Source: Acinetobacter lactucae
GTDB lineage: Bacteria > Pseudomonadota > Gammaproteobacteria > Pseudomonadales > Moraxellaceae
Assembly: GCF_001605885.1 (NCBI RefSeq)
Contig: NZ_LRPE01000039.1
Coordinates: forward strand, 1-64,000
Length of the DNA stretch: 64,000 nucleotides
Direction: 5' to 3'
The position numbers and the translations under genes are program-made. The notes under the pieces are model-generated. The model searched no databases, had not been told where the DNA came from, and was given only the letters and a program-made list of their open reading frames with translations. Below, piece after piece: positions 8,836 to 20,494 of the stretch; within the stretch, counting starts at the first letter, position 1, and every line of letters begins with the position of its first letter.

Positions 8836-10287
8836 ATGACGGTTCAAACCTTCATTCCCAATAGTGCCAAAGCTGCCTCAGAAAACACTGTTACCCAGCC
8901 AACGCACACCACTGATGTTTCAATAAAAAAACTTTATATTGAAACTCAAGGGTGTCAGATGAATGAGTATGACAGTCACCGTATGGCAGACCTTTTAGGC
9001 GACTCTCACGGCTACGTTTTAACGACCAACCCTAATGAAGCAGACATTCTGCTCATGAATACGTGTTCTATTCGTGAAAAAGCGCAGGAAAAAGTATTTA
9101 GTGAATTAGGCCGCTGGCGCAAACTCAAAGACAAAAATCCTGACCTGATAATTGGTGTGGGTGGATGTGTTGCCTCTCAAGAAGGTGACAATATTCAAAA
9201 ACGTGCGCCTTACGTGGACATGATTTTTGGCCCACAAACATTACACCGTTTACCACAAATGCTTGATCAACATAATGCTCAAGTAGAAAAACCCAAAAAA
9301 GATAAAATCAAATTGGTTGATATTTCTTTCCCAGATATTGAAAAGTTCGACTTTTTACCTGAACCACGTGTAGAAGGCTTTAAAGCATTCGTTTCTATTA
9401 TGGAAGGCTGCTCTAAGTATTGTTCTTTCTGTGTAGTTCCTTATACACGCGGTGAAGAAGTTTCTCGCCCATTAGATGATGTACTTGCAGAAATTGCAGG
9501 TCTGGCTGAAAAAGGTGTTCGTGAAATTTCACTTCTGGGTCAAAATGTAAATGGATATCGCGGCGAAACTTTCGAAGGCGGCATCTGCACCTTCCCTGAA
9601 TTGTTACGACTCGTTGCAGAAATTCCGGGTATTGGCCGTTTACGTTATACAACTTCACATCCACTTGAGTTCTCTGATGAGTTAATTCAGTGCTATGAAG
9701 ATTTGCCTCAAATGGTGTCACATTTACACTTACCTGTTCAAAGTGGATCAAATGATGTCTTACAGGCAATGAAGCGAAATCATACGATTGATGTTTATAT
9801 TGATAAGATTGCCAAGCTAAGAAAAATACGTCCAGATATGCATTTATCGAGTGACTTTATTATTGGTTTCCCAGGTGAAACTGATGAAAACTTCGCTGAA
9901 ACACTTCAATTTATCAAAGACTTAGATTTTGACCACTCGTATAGTTTTGTCTATTCAAAACGTCCAGGTACACCTGCATCAGACTTGCCTGATACTACGC
10001 CTGAGCACGTTAAGAAAGAGCGTTTAGTTCAAGTTCAAAAAGTGATTAAACAATCTAGTATTGAAAAAACTGATGCAATGCTTGGCAAAATTGAACGTGT
10101 TCTTATTGAAAAAGTTTCGGACCAAGACCCTAATATTTTACTAGGTACAGCCGATAATACACGTCTAGTCACTTTCGTAGGTGATGCTTCTTGGGTAGGT
10201 CGTTTCGCAGAGATCGAGATTACTGAAATTAAAACTTTAAATTTAGTTTACGGTGAACTCTTGAATCTTGAGCCTGACGTGGCGTAA
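8836..10287 (+). CDS. miaB: tRNA-2-methylthio-N6-dimethylallyladenosine synthase
   Basis: Radical-SAM methylthiotransferase that converts i6A37 to ms2i6A37 in tRNAs reading codons that start with U. The N-terminal UPF0004 domain binds an auxiliary 4Fe-4S cluster through C40, C77 and C111. The radical SAM motif CxxxCxxC is C192, C196, C199, and a C-terminal TRAM-like domain occupies about residues 400-475. The length (483) is usual, with roughly 25 extra polar residues at the N-terminus. The ribosome site TAGGAG precedes the ATG. It heads the miaB-phoH-ybeY operon. Confidence 0.96.
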   Translation: MTVQTFIPNSAKAASENTVTQPTHTTDVSIKKLYIETQGCQMNEYDSHRMADLLGDSHGYVLTTNPNEADILLMNTCSIREKAQEKVFSELGRWRKLKDKNPDLIIGVGGCVASQEGDNIQKRAPYVDMIFGPQTLHRLPQMLDQHNAQVEKPKKDKIKLVDISFPDIEKFDFLPEPRVEGFKAFVSIMEGCSKYCSFCVVPYTRGEEVSRPLDDVLAEIAGLAEKGVREISLLGQNVNGYRGETFEGGICTFPELLRLVAEIPGIGRLRYTTSHPLEFSDELIQCYEDLPQMVSHLHLPVQSGSNDVLQAMKRNHTIDVYIDKIAKLRKIRPDMHLSSDFIIGFPGETDENFAETLQFIKDLDFDHSYSFVYSKRPGTPASDLPDTTPEHVKKERLVQVQKVIKQSSIEKTDAMLGKIERVLIEKVSDQDPNILLGTADNTRLVTFVGDASWVGRFAEIEITEIKTLNLVYGELLNLEPDVA

Positions 10288-10324
10288 TGTAGAGGTATTC
10301 TAAAGTCTACTGAAAGGTTTTCTC

Positions 10325-11413
10325 TTGACTGCAGCGATTCGACGTACCGTAACATTTCCTGAAATTTCAATGGAACGTTTAAAGAGCATCTTGGGTGCCT
10401 ATAATGGGCACCTTAAGCAAATTGAACAGCGTTTAGATGTCAAAATTACTCATCGTGGAGATGTTTTTCATATCGATGGTGAGATAGATGCTGTTGGGAG
10501 AGCCGAAGCATTATTGCAACGACTCTACGAAGAGTCTGAGGTATCCCAGCAAATCAGTGCTGATCTGTTGCACCTGTTAATTCAATCTTCTCAAACTGAA
10601 CGTAATTTCGAGTTAGTGGGAGAAGAAATGGATGAGCATGATGCGCCAATGGATGTTTATTTCCAAACTCGAAAAGGCCGCATTAATCCACGTGGTGCCA
10701 ATCAAAAACGTTATGTACAGCGTATTTTGCAAAGCGACATTTCTTTTGGTGTTGGCCCTGCTGGTACAGGTAAAACCTATTTAGCAGTTGCCGCCGCAGT
10801 AGATATGCTCGAACGTAACGAAATCCAGCGGATTTTACTTGTACGTCCTGCCGTGGAAGCTGGGGAAAAGCTCGGTTTCCTACCTGGTGATTTAACTCAG
10901 AAAATCGATCCATACCTACGCCCTCTTTACGATGCCCTTTACGAAATGCTTGGCTTTGAAAAAGTTGCCAAGTTAATTGAGCGTCAAGTGATTGAGGTTG
11001 CCCCTCTTGCCTATATGCGTGGTCGTACACTTAACCATTCATTTGTAATTTTGGATGAAGCTCAAAACACAACGCCAGAACAAATGAAAATGTTCTTGAC
11101 CCGTTTAGGTTTTGGCTCTCGTGCAGTGATTACAGGCGATATTACCCAAGTAGATTTACCTCGAGGCCAACAATCTGGTTTGGCACATGCACTACGTGTA
11201 CTCGAGAATATTAAAGAAATTCATATTACCCGTTTCCATTCCCGTGACGTTGTACGTCATCAACTTGTTCAAAAAATTGTTGAAGCGTATGAGGGTTGGG
11301 ATGGTGAACAACAGCGTCTTAATGCTGAAGCACGTGCTGAACGCAAAGCACGTCAAGAGGCATTAGTTGCTGAAAACGATACAGCAGCAGACTTGCAACA
11401 TCAGGATGCTTAA
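10325..11413 (+). CDS. ybeZ: PhoH-like ATPase (YbeZ)
   Basis: Predicted cytoplasmic ATPase/RNA helicase-like protein thought to work with YbeY in rRNA maturation. An N-terminal KH-like region (about residues 12-70) is followed by the PhoH ATPase core, with Walker A GPAGTGKT at 144-151 and Walker B VILDEAQ at 241-247. Translation starts at a TTG at 10325, supported by GAAAGG upstream and by conservation of the MTAAIRRTVTFPE-type N-terminus as expected in the family; the next internal Met is residue 16. It lies 37 bp after miaB and 9 bp before ybeY. Confidence 0.92.
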   Translation: MTAAIRRTVTFPEISMERLKSILGAYNGHLKQIEQRLDVKITHRGDVFHIDGEIDAVGRAEALLQRLYEESEVSQQISADLLHLLIQSSQTERNFELVGEEMDEHDAPMDVYFQTRKGRINPRGANQKRYVQRILQSDISFGVGPAGTGKTYLAVAAAVDMLERNEIQRILLVRPAVEAGEKLGFLPGDLTQKIDPYLRPLYDALYEMLGFEKVAKLIERQVIEVAPLAYMRGRTLNHSFVILDEAQNTTPEQMKMFLTRLGFGSRAVITGDITQVDLPRGQQSGLAHALRVLENIKEIHITRFHSRDVVRHQLVQKIVEAYEGWDGEQQRLNAEARAERKARQEALVAENDTAADLQHQDA

Positions 11414-11422
11414 GGATTCATT

Positions 11423-11899
11423 TTGAAAATCAGTTTAAGTTTACAACAAGACTTTCAATCACCTGAGTTAGAGCTCAAACGAGCTCAACTCAAAAAAATT
11501 ATTGAGACAACTTTACACCACGTTGGTTATAAAGAAGATTGTGAAATTGGGGTTGCTTGCGTTGATCTGGACGAAAGCCAACAACTCAATTTGCAATACC
11601 GAGAAAAAGATAAACCGACTAATGTTTTATCTTTCCCAAGTGATATTCCTGAAGAAGTTTTACAAATGCTAGATGCCTTACCTCTAGGTGATTTAGTTAT
11701 TTGCATTCCAGTGGTATTACAAGAGGCGTTAGAACAGAAAAAAACTGCCCAAAATCATTTTGCCCATTTACTAGTGCATGGTGTTTTACATTTGCTCGGT
11801 TATGACCATGAAACCAGTGATGAAGATGCTGAAGAGATGGAAGGCTTAGAAATTGAAATTTTAGCAAAACTCAATATTGCTAATCCTTATCAGGAATAA
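11423..11899 (+). CDS. ybeY: endoribonuclease YbeY (rRNA maturation)
   Basis: Single-strand endoribonuclease needed for 16S rRNA 3'-end maturation and ribosome quality control. The zinc triad motif H-G-x-L-H-L-x-G-x-D-H is intact (H119, H123, H129). The length of 158 residues is normal. Like the preceding gene it starts with TTG (11423), 7 bp after an AAGGA ribosome site. It is the last gene of the operon; a terminator hairpin follows at 11913. Confidence 0.95.
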   Translation: MKISLSLQQDFQSPELELKRAQLKKIIETTLHHVGYKEDCEIGVACVDLDESQQLNLQYREKDKPTNVLSFPSDIPEEVLQMLDALPLGDLVICIPVVLQEALEQKKTAQNHFAHLLVHGVLHLLGYDHETSDEDAEEMEGLEIEILAKLNIANPYQE

Positions 11900-11912
11900 T
11901 GTGATCATTAGT

Positions 11913-11949
11913 AAAATGTGGATATCCTAAAAGTTATCCACATTTTTTA
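11913..11949. terminator. bidirectional terminator between ybeY and tonB-like gene
   Basis: Perfect 12-bp inverted repeat (11913-11924 with 11935-11946), 10-nt loop, followed by T residues; it also has an A-run on its left side so it can serve the converging gene ending at 11951. Confidence 0.8.
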
Positions 11950-11950
11950 A

Positions 11951-12868
11951 TTAGTGAACCTCAAATTCAGCTTCAGCTGGGTCAAAGCGCCAAGTACGTA
12001 CAATACGTAATTCCGAAATGTCTTTCATATTGGCATCAAAATGTCCAAATGGTGCGCCGCGACGTACTGAAGACTTAGCTGCTTCATCTAGTATTGAATG
12101 CCCTGAGCTTTCAAGCAGTCGGATTGCACGAATTCCGCCTTGAGCATTCAAAATCACCATTAAACGCACTTCACCTCTTAGCTGTTGTTGTTTGGCCTCT
12201 TCCGGATAATAGCGATTACCGTAAAGCTCTACTTTTTCACGGAACTTATCTAAATAAGCAGCCGAGGCATCTTTCTTTGCTTGAATTCCGTCTACTGTTT
12301 TTATTTTTTGCTGGCGGCTGAAATCTTGTCTACGTTGTAAATATTGTGCTTCAAGACTGGCAACCATCGCAGCTTTTGCCTGAAATTGACTTTGTAATTG
12401 TTCTAATTCTTTTTTTCTTTGACTTACATCCGCTTGTTTCTGCCAACTCAAAACTGTCATTAAGACCTTTTCTTCAAACTTAAGCTCTCTTTGTTGCTGA
12501 ATATTTTGCAAAGTTTCTAACTCTGCATTTCCAGTTGAAGCATCCCTAAGCATAGGATTTAGAGTATCACTAGAAGTCCGGTGAGCCTCACGAAATGCAC
12601 CTGAACCCTGCTGGTCTGCTTGCGCTAAAAAATCTGCCTGATGAACTGGCTCATTGTTTGGTCGAATTGAAATTGCAATTTCTTTAGTAGATTGCTCTGA
12701 CGGGCTGGGCATAGCAAATTGAATGAGCAATACAAAAATATGCAGCAAAATTGCTAATATTGTTGCAGCAACAAAGACTCTGTCTTGCCACCAATAATGA
12801 AAAGGCTCTATGAATCGGCTTCTTTTGTTCAGCATAATCTTAAAAGCATATAAATGCCTTTTCCCCAC
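11951..12868 (-). CDS. TonB-family energy-transducer-like protein
   Basis: Inner-membrane-anchored protein with a short cytoplasmic N-terminus, one membrane helix (about residues 31-53), a charged coiled-coil-prone periplasmic region (about 115-200) and a C-terminal TonB-like domain (about 212-305) with YPEEAKQQQLRGEVRLMVILN and SSGHSILDEAA. TonB proteins couple the ExbB-ExbD proton motor to outer-membrane transporters. The usual Pro/Lys-rich linker is replaced here by a Gln/Glu/Lys-rich helix, and no exbB/exbD lies nearby, so it is a TonB paralogue, possibly with another envelope role. A second ATG at 12835 (MLNKRSRF) is an equally good start. Confidence 0.8.
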   Translation of the reverse strand: MGKRHLYAFKIMLNKRSRFIEPFHYWWQDRVFVAATILAILLHIFVLLIQFAMPSPSEQSTKEIAISIRPNNEPVHQADFLAQADQQGSGAFREAHRTSSDTLNPMLRDASTGNAELETLQNIQQQRELKFEEKVLMTVLSWQKQADVSQRKKELEQLQSQFQAKAAMVASLEAQYLQRRQDFSRQQKIKTVDGIQAKKDASAAYLDKFREKVELYGNRYYPEEAKQQQLRGEVRLMVILNAQGGIRAIRLLESSGHSILDEAAKSSVRRGAPFGHFDANMKDISELRIVRTWRFDPAEAEFEVH

Positions 12869-13067
12869 GGTTTAATACCGAATAAAATGTAAACTAATAT
12901 TCAAATATGGATAAAAGTGTGATTCACTTCAAATAGAGGGTTTTATCCATTTTCATTTTGTCAAAATGTATCAATTAAATTTGTTACACTGCAATATCAA
13001 AACCCGTTTTTTATCATAATAAAGATTGTCTGGGCTCTTTAGTAAATTATCTTCTGGAAGTTCTTTT

Positions 13068-13742
13068 ATGCAAACGCTATTTTCCTCATTAGTCAGACGC
13101 CTTCAAAAAGTCTATAAAAAAGCAGAAGCATTCATTGAGGAAGAAAGAGATTTTACATTATCGCAAACCTTTCTGAATGCAACTTTGCAACGTTACGTCA
13201 CTAATAATGTTGAGTTTTTAGATGACCTACATGCTGATCTTTATCATGACTGGTTAAGATTATATGCCACCATGCATGTAAAAGGCTTAGAAACTACATT
13301 ATCCGTCGACTTAAAACTGATTCAAATGGAATTTAATAAAGAACAACAGCTTTTAGTTTTTGAACAAATTAGTAATACACAAATTATTGAAGCAAAATAT
13401 AAAAACTTCTGGCAAAAAATTGCCGTAAAAGCCGCAGTTTTTTACTACCATAAAATTTTAAAAAAAGACCCTTTAGGGATGATTCTTGAACGTTTTAATG
13501 TAGCAGAAGAACGTGATGAACTTATATTTCTTGATCTCAACCGCTGGTTTGGTAAAAAAGCTAGTATCATCGAAACATTAGGTAAAGTGCATGTAAATTA
13601 CGCACGGGTTCGTGAAGCTGAATTAGTCGTATTTGGAAATGTGAATTTAGCAGCATTACTTTACCGTGATCAGGACGAAGACGATTTTGAAGATGAATTA
13701 GAAGACTCTGAAATAACACCAATTCAGCAAAAAGGTGCATAA
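13068..13742 (+). CDS. uncharacterised cytoplasmic protein (224 aa)
   Basis: I do not recognise the family. The frame extends to a TTG at 13026, but the ATG at 13068 has a good GGAAG ribosome site 8 bp upstream. The product is mixed alpha/beta without signal peptide or membrane helix. It contains a basic N-terminal helix (VRRLQKVYKKAEAFIEEER), a Leu/Asp-rich middle (DDLHADLYHDWLRLYATMH) and a very acidic C-terminal tail (DQDEDDFEDELEDSE). It stands alone between the TonB-like gene and the DUF3108 gene. Confidence 0.65.
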   Translation: MQTLFSSLVRRLQKVYKKAEAFIEEERDFTLSQTFLNATLQRYVTNNVEFLDDLHADLYHDWLRLYATMHVKGLETTLSVDLKLIQMEFNKEQQLLVFEQISNTQIIEAKYKNFWQKIAVKAAVFYYHKILKKDPLGMILERFNVAEERDELIFLDLNRWFGKKASIIETLGKVHVNYARVREAELVVFGNVNLAALLYRDQDEDDFEDELEDSEITPIQQKGA

Positions 13743-13899
13743 ACGGATATAAATGAAAATTAATTAGCTGCCAAAAAACACAAATAGATTACACATTTAG
13801 CATAAATCCTGATTTTTTCTTCATGATCAGCAGGCATAATATGTTTAAGTTACAGATGCATCAGCACTGACTTTTTAGTCTGTACAAGGATACTTACTT

Positions 13900-15260
<1,361 letters not shown>

Positions 15261-15271
15261 ATTGTACAAAT

Positions 15272-15300
15272 AAAAAAGAGCGGATAATCCGCTCTTTTTT
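15272..15300. terminator. bidirectional terminator between xpt and wrbA
   Basis: Perfect 13-bp inverted repeat with poly-A left arm and poly-T right arm (15272-15284 with 15288-15300), sited between convergent genes. Confidence 0.9.
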
Positions 15301-15306
15301 ATTTAA

Positions 15307-16276
<970 letters not shown>

Positions 16277-17524
16277 ATGTTACAACGTTTTTTAAATAAG
16301 CTTCCTTTTTATAATAAAACCTGGTTTCAGTTCGTTTTATATGTATTTAAGCGTTTTGAAGCTGATCGGTGCCGTGAACAAGCTGGCTCTCTCACTTATA
16401 CAACCCTATTTGCAGTTGTGCCGATGTTAACGGTTTTTTTAGTAATTATTTCTTCAATTAAAGCCTTAGAACCAGCAAGACAACAGCTCCAACATTTAAT
16501 TTATAGCAATTTTTTACCGAAGAGCACAATCGCATTTGATAAAGCACTAAATGCTTTTACAGAAAAATCCAGCAACTTAACCATTATTGGTGTGCTGTTT
16601 TTATTCGTAACTACTGTCTTAATGCTGACCTCAATTGAAACAGTTTTTAATCGTATTTGGCGTGTTAAAGAAACTCGCAGTGGCATTATGGGCTTTATGC
16701 GTTATTGGACGATCATCTCCTTAGGTCCGATTATCTTAGGAAGTGCATTTGTCATTTCATCTACAGTCGCTTCCATGAACTTATTAAGTAATAACTTCAC
16801 GGGGTATCAACTTGATGGTGCATTTCTACTTTGGCTTATTTCTTTTGCTCTTACCATTTTGGGTTTTTTCATTTTATATTGGACCATTCCCAATCGCACA
16901 GTTCCACTATATTCGGCAGCAATTGCCGCATGTTTAAGTGCAGCATTGTTTGAAATACTCAAAAATCTATTTAGCTTTATCATGTCAAACTTTACCAGTT
17001 ATGAAATCATATATGGAGCATTTGCAGCAGTACCCATTTTCCTGCTATGGGTCTTTTTATCTTGGAATATTATTTTGCTAGGTGTAGAAGTGAGTTTTGC
17101 TTTAACTGCCTTTCATTCAGGTAAAGAGCAAAAACGGCACCCTGTTTTAATGCTATTAGATATCCTTGAATTGTTTTATAAAAAGCAGAAACTCGGTGAA
17201 AGTGTAAATGATAAAGAAGCTCTAGAAATTTTAGGCCGTGGAGAAATTGGCCGTTGGCCAGCTTATGTGCTTTTACTAGAGGAGCAGAATTTAATTAAAC
17301 GCACAGATAAAGATGAATATGTGCTTGCTCGTAATTTATCTCAAGTCGACTTTTGGGGTTTTTTTACAGCTCTTCCTTACCCGCTACCACTACGGGAAGA
17401 TGTTCTAAATGCACATGATGACGATGAATGGATGGAAAAAATTGGACCTGCTTTGGTCGAATCTAACGATTATTTGGCTGCTAAGCTTTCGATTCCTCTC
17501 TCAACAATTTTTGAAGAGAAATAG
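16277..17524 (+). CDS. YihY/BrkB family inner-membrane protein
   Basis: Integral membrane protein of 415 residues of the YihY (UPF0761, BrkB-like) family. The N-terminal motif FKRFEADRCREQAGSLTYTTLFAVVPMLTV is diagnostic, and about six membrane helices extend to about residue 280 with the conserved FNRIWRVKETR and YEIIYGAFAAVPIFLLWVFLSW. A cytoplasmic C-terminal domain of about 130 residues resembles a winged-helix (LLEEQNLIKRTDKDEYVLARNL). Despite the old 'ribonuclease BN' label, the family is not a nuclease; its role is unknown. Confidence 0.88.
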   Translation: MLQRFLNKLPFYNKTWFQFVLYVFKRFEADRCREQAGSLTYTTLFAVVPMLTVFLVIISSIKALEPARQQLQHLIYSNFLPKSTIAFDKALNAFTEKSSNLTIIGVLFLFVTTVLMLTSIETVFNRIWRVKETRSGIMGFMRYWTIISLGPIILGSAFVISSTVASMNLLSNNFTGYQLDGAFLLWLISFALTILGFFILYWTIPNRTVPLYSAAIAACLSAALFEILKNLFSFIMSNFTSYEIIYGAFAAVPIFLLWVFLSWNIILLGVEVSFALTAFHSGKEQKRHPVLMLLDILELFYKKQKLGESVNDKEALEILGRGEIGRWPAYVLLLEEQNLIKRTDKDEYVLARNLSQVDFWGFFTALPYPLPLREDVLNAHDDDEWMEKIGPALVESNDYLAAKLSIPLSTIFEEK

Positions 17525-17570
17525 AAAATAGAGCTATTTATTAATAGAAATACCCTATCTCCTAGCTAAT

Positions 17571-17606
17571 AAAAAAACCCTATTATTGAAAAAATAGGTT
17601 TTTTTT
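17571..17606. terminator. terminator after yihY-like gene
   Basis: A-rich left arm and T-rich right arm pairing over about 12 bp with one bulged C (17571-17584 with 17594-17606), between convergent genes. Confidence 0.75.
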
Positions 17607-17627
17607 ATTGTCCATTTTAAGAACAGA

Positions 17628-18269
17628 TTAGGCTTTCACAAAAGTTTCCCATACAAAATCTTGCGTTGCACCTTTTAATGTCATTTTCAACTGATCACCC
17701 GAGTATAATGGACCAACCCCAGCTGGTGAACCTGTCATAATCACATCACCTGGTTCGAGTGAAAAGACCTGATTAATATCAGTTAACAGTTCGCCAATAG
17801 TAAACATTAACAGTGCAGTATTACCATCTTGACGCAATTCATCATTAATATGGAAAGTGAATTTGGTCTCTTGCCAATTTGTAATTTCTTTTGTATCAAC
17901 CCAGTCTGACAAAACACAAGCACCATCAAAAGCTTTGGCACGCTCCCATGGATGACCTTTACTTTTCAAATCATTCTGTAAATCACGCATTGTTAAATCA
18001 AGACCCAACGTCACTGCCCCAATCGCCTTTAAAGCTTTTTCAGGGTCTGTTTCACCCTTTAAAGGCTGATCAATGCGCAAAACTAATTCACACTCAAAGT
18101 GACAACTGCCCCAAGCTGGATTCCATGAAATACCGTCATTTAAACCAATCAAGCTACTCGGTGGTTTAATAAATAATATAGGTCTGTCAGGCATAGCATT
18201 ATTTAATTCTTTAACATGATCGGCGTAACTTCTGCCCACGCAAACGATTTTTGAAGGACGTGTATTCAT
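17628..18269 (-). CDS. fumarylacetoacetate hydrolase family protein
   Basis: Cytoplasmic Mg-dependent C-C hydrolase or decarboxylase of the FAH superfamily, of the short YcgM/acylpyruvase type (213 residues). Seen are the N-terminal KIVCVGRSYADHVKEL, the metal-binding Glu pair in HFECELVL, Asp in GLDLTMRDLQ and the C-terminal GDVIMTGSPAGVGPL. The substrate is probably a small acylpyruvate or oxaloacetate (inferred from the family). It is followed upstream by a YcxB-like gene in the same direction, 39 bp apart. Confidence 0.88.
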   Translation of the reverse strand: MNTRPSKIVCVGRSYADHVKELNNAMPDRPILFIKPPSSLIGLNDGISWNPAWGSCHFECELVLRIDQPLKGETDPEKALKAIGAVTLGLDLTMRDLQNDLKSKGHPWERAKAFDGACVLSDWVDTKEITNWQETKFTFHINDELRQDGNTALLMFTIGELLTDINQVFSLEPGDVIMTGSPAGVGPLYSGDQLKMTLKGATQDFVWETFVKA

Positions 18270-18308
18270 GAGGCTTCCTTTGTTGTTGCGGCTAATAATT
18301 CCAATAAT

Positions 18309-18806
18309 TTATTTCTTAAATGTATTTTCAAATATGGTTTGATCTGAAAGCTGCGCAAAAGCACGCTTTGGTACAATAATTACAGTTTTATTTTTTAGCT
18401 CAAGCATGTAAGTCAATTTGCCTTTAGCAAAAGTTTGTACATCCGCATATTGCATCACTTGCTTACGACCATTGGCATAAAGCTCAAAATAATCTTGATA
18501 TAAGTCAATTCCCTGCTCGCTCTTTCCGAACTGGTAACGAATAAATTGACGCTTAAATAACATGGGTAAAAGCCAGTAACGCATCAGAACTTGCATCACC
18601 AGAAAAAACACGCCTAACCCGACATAATATCGACCAACACCAGAGAGACCTAAATAAAATCCCCAAATAATAATTGCGATACTAATCGCAGGTGTTAGAA
18701 AACGGGTAATTTGCTTTTTTCCAAAAGTCACTAATGAAAATCCATCTTGTGACTCTTCTAAATTCAAATAGTAACGTAGAGATAAAGCTGTTTTTTGCTC
18801 GGTCAT
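18309..18806 (-). CDS. YcxB-like membrane protein
   Basis: Product of 165 residues with two adjacent membrane helices (about residues 36-52 and 58-76) followed by a cytoplasmic domain of the YcxB-like C-terminal type, recognisable by DLYQDYFELYANGRKQVMQYADVQTF and a terminal VIIVPKRAFAQLSDQ. Function is unknown. It is upstream of the FAH-family gene and may share its transcript. Confidence 0.7.
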   Translation of the reverse strand: MTEQKTALSLRYYLNLEESQDGFSLVTFGKKQITRFLTPAISIAIIIWGFYLGLSGVGRYYVGLGVFFLVMQVLMRYWLLPMLFKRQFIRYQFGKSEQGIDLYQDYFELYANGRKQVMQYADVQTFAKGKLTYMLELKNKTVIIVPKRAFAQLSDQTIFENTFKK

Positions 18807-19029
18807 TGCACTGCATCAATACTCAATAAATCTAAACTATTAGAGCATATTCATTTCAGCTTTAAAATGAATCAAAAGCTATTTTTTAATTTGTTTAAAG
18901 ATGAAGCTTATTATTAGATTGGAAGATCAGCTACGTTGCATATATAGAACGTAGATTCATATTTTTTGAGCTTATTTCAGTTTTTAAAATTTCTACAATA
19001 AGAGCATCACCTTCTTAGTGGAATGTCTC

Positions 19030-19722
19030 ATGTCTTTCTTTGCAAAATTATTTGGCTTAAATCAAAAAGCAACAGTCTCAAAAGATGTGGTTACTCAATC
19101 CACTCAAGAGTCCTCTCTTTTCAATCAACCAAGCTTTTTAGAATTAATTAAAAAACGTCGTTCTATTTATTCGATCGGGAAAAACCTAAAACATACTTCT
19201 GCGGAAATTGAAGAATTGATTCAAGAGGCGGTCAAACATAGCCCATCAGCGTTCAACTCTCAATCTTCTCGTGTTGTGATTTTATTTAATCAATCTCATC
19301 AAAACTTCTGGAATATTGTCTTAGATGTCTTAAAAACTATTGTTCCTGCCGAAGCATTAGCTGGAACTGAACAAAAAATCCAAAGTTTCGCAGCGGGTGC
19401 CGGTACAGTTTTATTTTTTGAAGACCAGAATGTAATTAAAAGTCTACAAGAACAATTTGAAACGTATGCAGATAATTTCCCCGTTTGGTCTGAACACTCA
19501 ACCGCAATCGCACAGTTTGCAGTATGGAGTGTATTGGCTGAACAAGGTATTGGAGCTTCTTTACAGCACTATAATCCAATTATCGATGAGAAAATTAATG
19601 CTGCTTTTGATATTCCTGCTCAATGGAAATTAAGAGCTCAATTAGTATTTGGTTCAATTGAAGGCAAAGTAGGCGAAAAAGCTTTTATTGAAGACGAAAG
19701 CCGTTTTAAGACATTTGGCTAA
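19030..19722 (+). CDS. nitroreductase family protein (Frm2/YdgJ-like group)
   Basis: FMN-dependent oxidoreductase of the nitroreductase superfamily. After a divergent N-terminal extension of about 28 residues, the FMN phosphate-binding motif KKRRSIYSIGKN appears, then HSPSAFNSQSSRVVILF and LAEQGIGASLQHYNP, which are characteristic of the fatty-acid repression mutant (Frm2/COG3560) subgroup. The physiological substrate is unknown. The ATG at 19030 is preferred to a GTG at 19018. It lies upstream of the tRNA-Arg cluster, and no terminator of its own is seen apart from the tRNA terminator. Confidence 0.85.
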   Translation: MSFFAKLFGLNQKATVSKDVVTQSTQESSLFNQPSFLELIKKRRSIYSIGKNLKHTSAEIEELIQEAVKHSPSAFNSQSSRVVILFNQSHQNFWNIVLDVLKTIVPAEALAGTEQKIQSFAAGAGTVLFFEDQNVIKSLQEQFETYADNFPVWSEHSTAIAQFAVWSVLAEQGIGASLQHYNPIIDEKINAAFDIPAQWKLRAQLVFGSIEGKVGEKAFIEDESRFKTFG

Positions 19723-19801
19723 CTTTTTCGACTTCAAATTATTTATGAGCTAGTTGCCATGAGCACTAGCTTTTGAATGGAAATAATAAAAAAATAGACA
19801 C

Positions 19802-19826
19802 AAAAAAACCGCTATATATAGCGGTT
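19802..19826 (-). terminator. terminator of tRNA-Arg copy 1
   Basis: Inverted repeat AACCGCTA/TAGCGGTT next to a 7-A run that becomes a U-tract on the minus strand, 12 bp beyond the tRNA 3' end. Confidence 0.8.
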
Positions 19827-19837
19827 AATTCTTCAAG

Positions 19838-19914
19838 TGGTGCGCTCAGAGAGATTCGAACTCCCGACCCCTTAGTTCGTAGCCAAGTGCTCTATCCAGC
19901 TGAGCTATGAGCGC
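19838..19914 (-). tRNA. tRNA-Arg (anticodon ACG), copy 1
   Basis: A 77-nt cloverleaf with 7-bp acceptor stem GCGCTCA/TGAGCGC, D-arm GCTC/GAGC, anticodon stem CTTGG/CTAAG with loop CTACGAA (anticodon ACG, read as ICG after deamination), T-arm GGGAG/CTCTC and encoded CCA. It reads the CGN arginine codons CGU, CGC and CGA. Confidence 0.96.
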
Positions 19915-20494
19915 GTACTTGATGTTGCGCATTATACGCATTTTTCATAGCTTAGGAAGCCTTTTTTCATCTTTCTGTCATCAAACGTCTAGTTCTTAGC
20001 CAGAACCATATTTTATATAAAATCGTGGTTAAAGAAATTGAAGTTTTTCTCACCTAAGATGTATTTGAAATATTTTTTTTCAAATAAGTTTTAACGGTTT
20101 TTTGAAGTATTTGGCCATATACCTAGAAGATAAAGGCTACTGTTTTAGTCAACATTATAGAAATAATATATTTCTGATTGAACCTAACCATTATAAGCCT
20201 ACATGAAATTTAACTAAGATAATGCTTCAAATAAGTGAAAATATGATTAAAAAAATAATTAGTTAAAATTATATAATATAAAAATTATTATTATTTTTAT
20301 GTCTAAATTAAATAAATTATTATTTCTTTAAATATTATTTAATAACAAAAAATGTGACTAAAAATACACATTGACAGCTTTTGAGATCTAACCAATACTA
20401 AATCGCAATTATTGAGATACACATCTCATTAATTAACTCGCGCAATAAATAATACTTACTTAAAAATACATAATTATACAGGAAATAGACCAAC
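19915..20494. other. 580-bp AT-rich non-coding region upstream of repeat-protein gene
   Basis: No open reading frame with a ribosome site is seen. The stretch at about 20200-20370 is extremely AT-rich (long A/T runs), of the kind bound by H-NS-like proteins or acting as an upstream promoter element; this is inference from composition. A promoter candidate lies at its right end. Confidence 0.55.
20371..20399 (+). promoter_or_regulatory. candidate sigma-70 promoter of the repeat-protein gene
   Basis: Consensus -35 TTGACA (20371-20376), 17-bp spacer and a -10-like AATACT (20394-20399, four of six). It predicts a leader of about 90 nt before the ATG at 20495. Confidence 0.5.

Larger units (their letters stand above)
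19799..19917. repeat. direct repeat copy 1 (tRNA-Arg plus terminator)
   Basis: About 119 bp nearly identical to 23451-23569; differences are a few bases in the terminator loop and a one-base indel beside the tRNA. The copies bracket the 3.5-kb segment carrying the repeat protein and HAD phosphatase. Confidence 0.8.
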
